Shown here one piece after another: positions 23,701-64,000 of a stretch of DNA of 64,000 nt. The translations under genes and the position numbers were made by a program. This stretch comes from Colius striatus (taxonomy: Eukaryota; Chordata; Aves; Coliiformes; Coliidae): assembly GCF_028858725.1 (NCBI RefSeq), contig NC_084781.1:4472513-4536512 (forward strand), written 5' to 3'. Below the pieces are notes generated by a model. The model made no database searches, was not told the origin of the DNA, and saw only the letters and a list, made by a program, of their open reading frames with translations. Numbering within the stretch: position 1 is the first letter of the stretch; every line of letters begins with the position of its first letter.

Positions 23701-26700
23701 GAAGATATGTACCGGCTAATCTGACAGTTATCTCTTTTTACAGCCAACTACTGTCATTTCAGTCTTTGAGAACTGCCAGCTACACTGATAACTGCAGACC
23801 TAAAGACAGCAGAAGAGAAAGCCTTTGTTAATTAAGCTAGCTTCCTTCATTTTCTTACTGCTCTGGCCTCGACTGAGCTTTTGGAAAGCTGCAGTTGTGT
23901 GGCCCTTTGTGCCGCACACCCTCACCAGACAGCTGCATACTGCGGGTGAGGCAGGTGATCCTCATCTGGACTTGGAATGTTTTCTGGATGAAGTGCTACA
24001 AATCAGACTATTACCTACAGTATGACACATTTCCCCCTTGGAGGGAAAAAAACACCCCTCCCTGAAGGATGGATAAACCTGCCCATTGTCTGATCCAGGT
24101 GATACAGGGCTGATTTTCTCAGTGTGGTATCAAGTTCCAGAGGAGCCTATTTATACTGAATTCATCAGTGCTACTTTGTACCCAGAAAGAGTTCAGCTCT
24201 GTATTTTCAATCAGTTAGTGGCCATCAAACTCTAATGGGGTTTCTGGAACTGTGGGTGCTTTATCCTCTGTTCAGCAGGTGTCTCGGCACGCTGAGCCGT
24301 TGCTCTGCTAGCTCTGTTCAGGTTGCAGCTCCTCATTTCAGTCAGATGTGCTGTCCCCTCAGCAAGGAGGGACACAACTCAGCACACTTGCAAGTGTCAA
24401 GTGTGAGCCAGACGTACTTTTTACCATGTCTGATGGCAGTCTGAGAATCACTAGCCTGATTCTGGCCTTACTCCTCTAGGTTACTGGGGCTCTGTCCCTT
24501 GCTTTGGAGCAGTGGCAGGCTCTCCTCCTGATGGGCACTGCTATTTTTTATCTCTAGTCAATGTCACTATGAGAAATTTCACCACTTTTATTAGCTACAC
24601 AAGTGAGGTAGAAGAGAGAAGCACATATCTCGCAGAGACAGATGAGACAAAAGAGAGGACTTTGCTCATGGCAGCCTTTTCATAGCCAGCTCCTCACAGC
24701 TTCGCCCCAAATCTAACACCAAAGCAGCCCATCTCGGCCCCTTTGCTCTTCCATGAGTTTAGAAAACAGTTATCATCCAGTCTGCACTGAGCAATCCTTG
24801 CCTACAGGGCCTTTCCTTTTCCCAAGGAGAGGTCTTTAACATTCAGAGTCATCACTCAAGAACCATCGAAACCAGTTTCCCTCATCCCTGCATCCACCCC
24901 AGTCGCCCTGTGCCCACAGCTGCAGCTACCAGCACTGAAGCTTTCCCCATCAGCTTACATATGACTGCTGGGACTCCCACTCCTTTCAGACCCTTTCTGT
25001 AACTAAGGAACCCTGCAGAAAAATTTAAAAGAAGGCAAAGCAAAACAACAGCTATTCCCTTTGCCTCCTCCTCCACCATTTGGGTCGCTTACCTGGTGAG
25101 GCACTTTAGGGTTCGAGGACAAAAGCTGACTTGGCAGGGAAGATTTCTGTGGATCTGAAATGGTTAAAAGAATCCCTGCCTCAGGATCACCAAGGTCCAA
25201 AAGGTTCAGTCTGTATTTTATAATTTATAGCTGTCTTTCTTCCCAAAGTCCTGTGGGCTCTCATGGCTCACAGAGCAACCCTTTTATATTTCACTTATGC
25301 CACTCAGTTCAGTAAATGCCCCCGGGCCAGTCCAAGCCTTGTTAACACCTTCACCCATGCAACCTCCAGAGAGAAAACAGCTTTTTATCATTAGGTGAAA
25401 ATGGAACTGCCTGGAATAACAAGACAAACATGGGTTTCAGTGCATGAAGAGAGATCCCAGGCCTTTTAGTTAGGAACCTCCCAGACTGCTGGGGTTGGAG
25501 AATTGGCTCTCGCTGCAGGGAGCCATGCGAGCCCCCAGCCCTGCTACTGGGCTCCCTGAACAGAGAGGGGAACAGGAGGAGCAAACAAAAGAGTTAGAGG
25601 GCATAAAGCAAAGTATTAAATTTTAATTGATCTAATCTTTGTCTCCCAGTGGAATTTGCAGAGATATCTTACTAGAATTACTCAAGTTTTATCAGGAGAT
25701 GGCAATACTGGGAAAGTGCCTTTTGGACGGCAAAGCAGATCTTGAACTGCATTAGCATTGAGACTGGCTGAGCAAAAGAGCCTCTACAATAGTTTCAAAG
25801 AGGAGAGCAAAAGCTGTGGATAGAGAGAACACATGAGAGTTAAACCCACCCGGGCACACAAATGTATGCAGGCACAAAGCCAGGCACACAGTGCTGTCTG
25901 CTGGGGGGGCCCTTCGGTGTAAAACCTGTAGGTATTTACCAGGGAGCAGAAAACATGGGACCTACAGAGACACTAGAAAAGGCATCCATCCACTCTTGAG
26001 GTCTGGTGCTGCTCTGAGTACAAGCCCTCTGGACATTAAAAAAAAAATGAATTAAAAAAAGAGGGAAGAGAACAAGAGGGACATGAAAAAAATCTCCTTA
26101 AAACACATACCCAGAGATACAAAATACCACATGGCTGGAGCAAGCTAACAGCAGAGATAAAAAACAAAGGCAGGGAGAAAGCAGGTGGTTTATCATAATT
26201 TTTTTCCTGACATCCTCTGTCTGAGCAGATGACTGCAAGATCTTTGGAGAAGCAGAGGAATAATGTCTGGCTCTGTCAAGATCCCTCTTTATTCACTGCA
26301 GTGAAGGGGTGAAAAAAACATCAAGTCTGATAAATGATTCATGAAGCCTTTTCTTTTGCTAATCTGTAAATAAATTTTAAGAAGCAGCTTCTTTTTGATG
26401 AATATATTCTGCTGCTCGTAAAAACATGTCGGCCTTTAAACACAACACAGCCACACTCAGATGTTCTCTGGTGTTGCTGTCAGTACTTTGGAAGCCCAAG
26501 CGTGGCTCCTTGCAGAGGGCAGGGAAGGAGGTTTTGCTCACTTACCTCTGGAGCTGCCCCTTCAACCTCATGGCACCGGATTCCTGGGCTCTGGCAAAGC
26601 CTTACCTCGTCTCATGCTCACACCTTCACTGCTCTGTTTAGTCAAAAAGGACCTCTATGACATCCTGCATAACAAGCTCTAAATCATCTCCTTGTTGCAC

Positions 26701-27235
26701 GAGCACTCTTTGCACATTTTACTGTCGCTCTGACACTTTTTTGTTCACAGGCTGCTGGAAAGAAAAGAACAACCCTAACATGCCCATCACCATGGCATTG
26801 CACATACTCCTCCGAAACATCTGCTGGAGGCAGGCTCCTGCCCACCACAACGTGATGGATTTGACCCCCTGTACCTGACCCTCAGCCCCTGCTCAGCTGG
26901 GATCCCACCAGCAGTTCTGTCACGGGACACATGGAAACACGGCCCCTGTGAACAGACTTCCCTGCTGTTAGTTACAGGTTCTTTCTCCCCTTACCATCAC
27001 ACAGCTTGGGCTTTCTTTTATTCTGGCTTTTTGTTTTTATTCCTTTCTCCTGTTGCCATTCAGCTACACACCATGGATGTGGACACACTCGGGCAGCAGA
27101 CACCTGCAAGAGCCAAAGCATCTCTTCCCTTTCAGCTTGGGGACTTGCTGGGTTTCTCCCTGAGCAGACACGCCTTGAACTGTCTCCTGACTTTTGTGAG
27201 TGTGCATAGGGAAGGAAAGAGGGGGGAAAAAAAAA
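17791..27235. other. intergenic region between TBCEL promoter and GRIK4 3' end
   Basis: About 9.4 kb with no exon I can support on either strand. Open frames are short and match nothing I recognise. The sequence is mostly unique and moderately AT-rich, with one ancient repeat-like stretch near 22030-22260. It may hold enhancers, but none can be named from sequence. Confidence 0.7.
22030..22260 (+). repeat. possible ancient MIR/L2-like relic
   Basis: The part 'gcccattttacaatgcagag' followed by 'ggtggtaagggcatgttctc' follows the MIR/L2 3' pattern (cccattttacag, then a 'gaggcacagagaggttaagt' region). Strongly diverged. Confidence 0.4.
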
Positions 27236-27264
27236 AGCATGGTTATACAAGGACATCTTTTATT
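27227..27264 (-). terminator. GRIK4: predicted GRIK4 polyadenylation signal
   Basis: Minus-strand AATAAA at 27264-27259, followed 23-32 bases downstream by a run of ten T at 27236-27227. This is the usual hexamer plus U-rich pair, 1.3 kb past the stop codon. The predicted cleavage point is about 27240-27250. A more distal site cannot be excluded. Confidence 0.5.
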
Positions 27265-28589
27265 TCAGTACATTCAAGACAAAAAGAAAAGAAAACAATT
27301 CAAGAACAGGATGTACCTTCACTCAAGGCTTTATCTCCCCTGCCCCTCTCCATTGTCATCTCTTTCCTTTTACAATCAGAAATTGCATAGAATTTGTTTT
27401 TCAATCAGAATATTAAACTCATCAATGTAAAACCCACGTCTGTACCAGGCAGAGGGTGAGCTGCTGCTGTTGCTAGGGAAGTAAATATTTTCCTTACATC
27501 AGATCCAGGGCTAAGGGTTTTCTCAAACATTGTGTGGCACTGTTGCTGCTAGACGTGGGCTGGAAGTCGCCCTCGAAGCTGCGGGTGCTCCGTGGGTCAT
27601 GGACCAGGGGCAGAGCTCAGAGTCACCCAGAGCACGGGCCGTGGAGGCTTTGGGGAGTGACAGTGGGCAGCAAATGCCACCTCCCTCCCCACTGGCAAGA
27701 AAGGGCCTTCCCCAGCAATGCCCCCACTCTCACCTGCTCCCACCTCACCTTCCTCAAAAGGCTCCTCCACCCACACCCCCAAAACAGAACGGAAAAAAGC
27801 AAAAGATAACCCCAGAACTAAACGAAAGACACAGAACCCCTGAAATTCCAGGCGTTTCAAGGCCTCTTTGAGTTCACTGTGTTTGTTGGTTGGTTTTTTG
27901 GCATTTGAATATATATATATCTATGTATATATATATATATTTATATATATATATATGTATTTCAACAACTCCTCAAATGGTCTTTCAGCAAATGCTATTT
28001 GTCACAGGGAACATGTCCCAGATCTCATCCTTCTCTTCCTCTCTCAGTCCACCTGCCATGCTCTGAAAAGGAAGAAGAGTTCGGCACCTGAAACCTGGTG
28101 CCTTGGAGACTAGGTCTTGACATACCCAAAATAAACCAAAACGAAATAATGACTCCTCCCTTCCCATCCCTTATCCACATCAAATAAAAACACCCTCCCC
28201 CCGCCCTCCGAGAACATCCCCTGGTCAGTCTACGCGGTGGGGAGACGGCGCCGGCGTCCTTCCCTGCCCTGGGCTGGGGAAGTTCCAAGGACTGCTCTCG
28301 CCCCTGGGTGGGCAATATCTGCTACAGCAGTTGCCCCCACGTCCCTCCTTCGCACGGTGGCATGGAAAGAAACCTCCGGAGATGGCGCAGCCCGAGGGAC
28401 CGGCTCCCAGCGCCCTGTGCTCCGGCCCCCGCAGCCGTCCCCGCGGCAGCCCGAGCGCCTGCCTTGCTCTGCACAAGCTGGGAAACTGCTTGGAATTTAA
28501 AAACGAGTTGACATTGTACAAGTCCGTGTTCTGTAAAATGGAACAGGACCCTCCGGGCTCCCCCCCCCGCCGCCTCCCCTGGCCCAGCG
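27240..28589 (-). other. GRIK4: GRIK4 3' UTR (predicted extent)
   Basis: Runs from the stop codon to the predicted polyadenylation site. It begins with a G-rich run (mRNA sense) within the first 45 bases and contains an alternating TA tract at 27908-27960. The downstream end is inferred. Confidence 0.5.
27908..27960. repeat. (TA)n microsatellite
   Basis: Mostly alternating AT, with a few interruptions (ctatg, ttta, atgta). It lies within the predicted GRIK4 3' UTR and could fold back on itself in the RNA. Confidence 0.95.
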
Positions 28590-61099
<32,510 letters not shown>

Positions 61100-62119
61100 C
61101 TGGGGGGGAAAAAGGAAGAAAAACATTGAGATGGGAGACAAAACCCAAGCAGCAAAATCCTTGCCCTCCTCACAGAGGAACCCCTCTGCTCCAGCAACAA
61201 CCTGCACCCATCTGAGGATGGGGAGCTCTCGTCCCTTCTCCTTATTTCTGTTTTGGTTGCTTTCTATCAGATTTCTTTGTCCATCAAGCCCCACAAACTG
61301 GTTTCCATCCATGCACAACCATTTGGATGTTTCTGATGTAGTTAACAATCAGCCATTTGCTCTCGTGTTCATGGTTGTGACTAAGATTTCACTAACAATT
61401 ACTGTCACCTCCTGACTATGCTGGGATTAAGCTGTTGCAGCTCATTACTATCAAGGCTACATTTTCCTCATGGCTACTTCCAAGATCATCCTCTTACTAT
61501 CCCAGCTCCTGGCAATGGGTTCACTCTCCAGCCTGGGGCTCCTTTCTCCCACCTTACCCTGTTTGTGACTTATGGCACCTCAGCAGTATCTATCCTCTAC
61601 TCCTCCCAAAACCTTATTAGGTTTATTCCCCTCAGCCAGTGGCCCTGCAGGGACAATCTGGCCCAGTTCAATCATCCCAATGAACCTTTTGCTTCAACTG
61701 TGTTACTAATTTGAACAGAGTGAGCCAGACTTAACCCTGCTTGATCCTTACCCAGATCAGTGGGAATGCTTCTTTGACCACAATGGCCAGGATTAGGCAG
61801 TTAACAAGCAGCATAGAACCTTAGAACATCCAAATCAGCATGTTAAAAGACATGATGCTGGCAAAACCCCAAATGCTACTTCTGATTGCACCAGTAACCT
61901 CTTGCTTTTCCAACCCTGGTACAGACTCACAGTTGCTCTATCATGCTCCACCAGCATCCAGGGGACTCTCCAGCGAGCACTGAGCAACTTGACTGGCATC
62001 TGTCAGTCTTACATCTGGCCTGTCATCCCCTGCAGTGGGCAGCCCCTTTGCTCATCTCCATTGAAAGCTTCCTGCTAATACCAAAGACTGACTGGCTCCA
62101 GAGCTGTGAAGTTTTATTA

Positions 62120-62220
62120 CAGCTATTTTGCAGGAGGTAAGCTGTAACACCAGAGTTGCTAAGCAGCCCGAGGGCACACAAGGAATTAGTGGCAGAGTGT
62201 GAACAGAAATGGGGCATTCT
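62120..62220 (+). repeat. possible ancient MIR-like relic
   Basis: The order tgcaggaggtaagctgtaac, cccgagggcacacaaggaat, tagtggcagagtgtgaacag parallels the MIR core. Diverged; low certainty. Confidence 0.4.
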
Positions 62221-62745
62221 GTTTCCTCTCCTGCCTCAGCTGTGAGACACCACAGGTCCCTCTGCAACGGCAGCAAGTCTCTCTTGCACTTCTGCCCTTC
62301 TGTTCTGGGGTAAATCTGCACCAGTTTTCGCTTAGTATGTACATCTGACCCAAGCATTTCCCTCCTGGAAAGCATTTTCCAGAGCTTCTTAAAAGAGTGG
62401 ATATATCCTTCTCCTTACCTTTATTTTTCACCTTCAGTACAAGTTTATTTCCTAACAGAACCTCTCCAGCCTGTCCTGTCCTCAGTCCCTGTCCCATGAA
62501 GCTCTTAAGCATATACTTAACTTTACCTGTGGACTGAATCCCATTCAGGTTACAGGATCCCACACACAATTAGCACTTGCTTCCCTGAATCGGGAACCAT
62601 ATTAATAACAGGTTCATTTTGCCAGCTGGGACCTCCAAGTTTCACCACCTCACACCAAATCAGAATATTGGTCCAGCCATCTTTAATTGTCTCCTGTTGG
62701 GTTTTCATTTCCATTTTCCCTGAGCAGCTAATGATCTCTTATTAG

Positions 62746-62910
62746 CTGGTGAGCAAGAGACTTGTAGATCTTAGCGAAGCATTTGACGTTATTGATTGGA
62801 ATATTTTACTCCTTAGCCTCAAACAATTTGTTAGGATTTCTGGCAGCCCCCTTATGATTTCAAGCAATTTAAGGACTGGGGAGGGGGTTGTGATACACAG
62901 GACCAATTAC
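62746..62910 (+). mobile_element. LINE reverse-transcriptase relic
   Basis: One plus-strand frame from 62746 reads LVSKRLVDLSEAFDVIDWNI, then LLLSLKQFVRISGSPL, up to a stop at about 62908. The phrase DLSEAFDVIDW..LL followed by RISGSPL matches the palm motif region of non-LTR reverse transcriptases (family pattern DLSxAFDTVDHxILL..L..LGISG). It is a short, isolated relic, of L2/CR1-L3-like type rather than the young CR1 seen elsewhere. Confidence 0.6.
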
Positions 62911-64000
62911 CTTTGGTAGGGAATAAGAATCCCTCCCAAACTCTCAACACGTCTCTTCCCTTTTTTAAAGGAAAATCACAGCTTTCCTCAGAAGCAGCAC
63001 ATCTCCATTCCTGGTGCTGCTGATCATTTATAACAGCCACTCCCTGCCTCACTGGGCTCTAAACCAGGCTCCCACATCAGCCTCTCAATTCTCTTGGCCC
63101 TGCAGCATGGCACCTGGACACAAAGGAACCTGACAACATGCAAGTAAACAGACCCATGTACCTCCTTTTAAACATCTACCTTGATTCCCCCTTCAATCTC
63201 TCTTGAGCAGCCACCAGGACTCAGACCTAGGGAAGTTCACAGCCTTCATTCTACTCCCTCCTCTCTTCTCCAGTACCAAAACCCTCTAAGGGACTCCCCA
63301 GGATAGCTGAGTGCAAGATCCACTTTGTTTTTCTTTGTGACAGTCTCCCACGTAAAGGTCGTGTTTCAAACTAAACTGTTATCAAGGGAAATATGAACAG
63401 GTTTGTCTTGTCTGGGATTTACCATGTAGGCTTTTTTCTTTTCTTCCCAAAACATTATCATCTGTATCTTTGCCCCCAAACATAACACAGAGAATTAAAA
63501 CCATTAAAGTCCTGCGAAAGAGACTTTACAATCTGGATTTTGCTCAATGACATAAACACTTAATTACAAACATCTGTTTTAGCCTAAATTCTAATTACCT
63601 AATCTAGCCATCTGTAATTTGAATGATTTTCTCTGATTTCCTTTCTTTGCAATGTGATTAATGAGAATGGCATTAGAGCAAGCAGCTCCCTCCTCCTTCC
63701 TCAGACGCCGTCTCAGCTCTAGCAAGAAAGCCCTGGGATTTTGCAGCTCACAGGAAACCTCCCTCCTGTCACCTCCAGCTGTTGAGCTTCCTTTTGTGTT
63801 TACTACAAGCTATCCTATGAGATAGCTGCTTCCCAGGACTAAAAAGGGGAGTCCTCACACAGACTTGCACAGGAATCTGGGAGACGAGACCTGCCAGATT
63901 TCCAACGGCAGGCAACAGCAGAAAGGCACTGGATTGCCCATGCACACAGAGGAGAGGGAACACAAGCCCTTCCTGGGACTATTTCACTTCTGCTCTGTAT

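Larger units (their letters stand above)
61100..64000 (-). other. GRIK4: GRIK4 intron continuing past the right edge
   Basis: At least 2.9 kb. It includes a possible MIR-like relic (62120-62220), a LINE reverse-transcriptase relic (62746-62910) and an AT-rich stretch near 63480-63680 with several TAATT/TAATTA cores. No exon recognised. Confidence 0.75.

Noticed and set aside
17791-27235. Possible third gene between TBCEL and GRIK4
   Set aside because: No frame shows a recognisable domain, no exon chain with matching splice phases could be built, and no second CpG island is present. A noncoding transcript cannot be excluded.

Overview
This window comes from a bird nuclear genome. It shows widely spaced, spliced genes with GT-AG introns, about a dozen CR1 (chicken-repeat 1) LINE fragments including the bird-typical 3' ends, and two vertebrate genes whose predicted products are almost collinear with the human proteins. 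I recognised both genes from remembered family sequences; no search was run. I cannot name the bird lineage.

Layout, all protein-coding content on the minus strand. (1) 590-13942: complete coding sequence of TBCEL (tubulin-folding cofactor E-like, E-like), 7 coding exons and 424 codons plus stop. Its likely promoter is a CpG-rich island at about 16965-17440 that carries two perfect CREs, two CACGTG E-boxes and an RFX-type X-box. The TBCEL 3' UTR runs off the left edge. (2) About 17445-27235: intergenic, with one CR1 copy and one possible ancient SINE/LINE relic; no coding exon is supported. (3) About 27240-61099: the 3' two-thirds of GRIK4 (kainate receptor subunit GluK4/KA1), 12 exons and 657 codons plus stop. 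These encode the end of the amino-terminal domain, the whole ligand-binding domain, the pore and the cytoplasmic tail. The 5' exons (about 300 residues including the signal peptide) lie beyond the right edge. GRIK4 followed by TBCEL in the same orientation is the order I recall for human 11q23.3, so synteny supports both assignments.

The two proteins have no known shared pathway. TBCEL is a cytosolic tubulin-turnover factor, and GluK4 is a membrane subunit that assembles with GluK1-3. All donors and acceptors are canonical, phases match across every junction, and no frame is broken, so both genes look functional.

I found no undescribed multi-gene system. The points most worth a second look are: a 100-nt perfect inverted repeat formed by two CR1 copies on either side of one GRIK4 exon, which could pair in the transcript; the dense CRE, E-box and X-box arrangement at the TBCEL promoter; a genomic Arg-to-Gln difference just after the GluK4 pore loop; a G-rich run directly after the GRIK4 stop codon; and a LINE reverse-transcriptase relic near the right edge.
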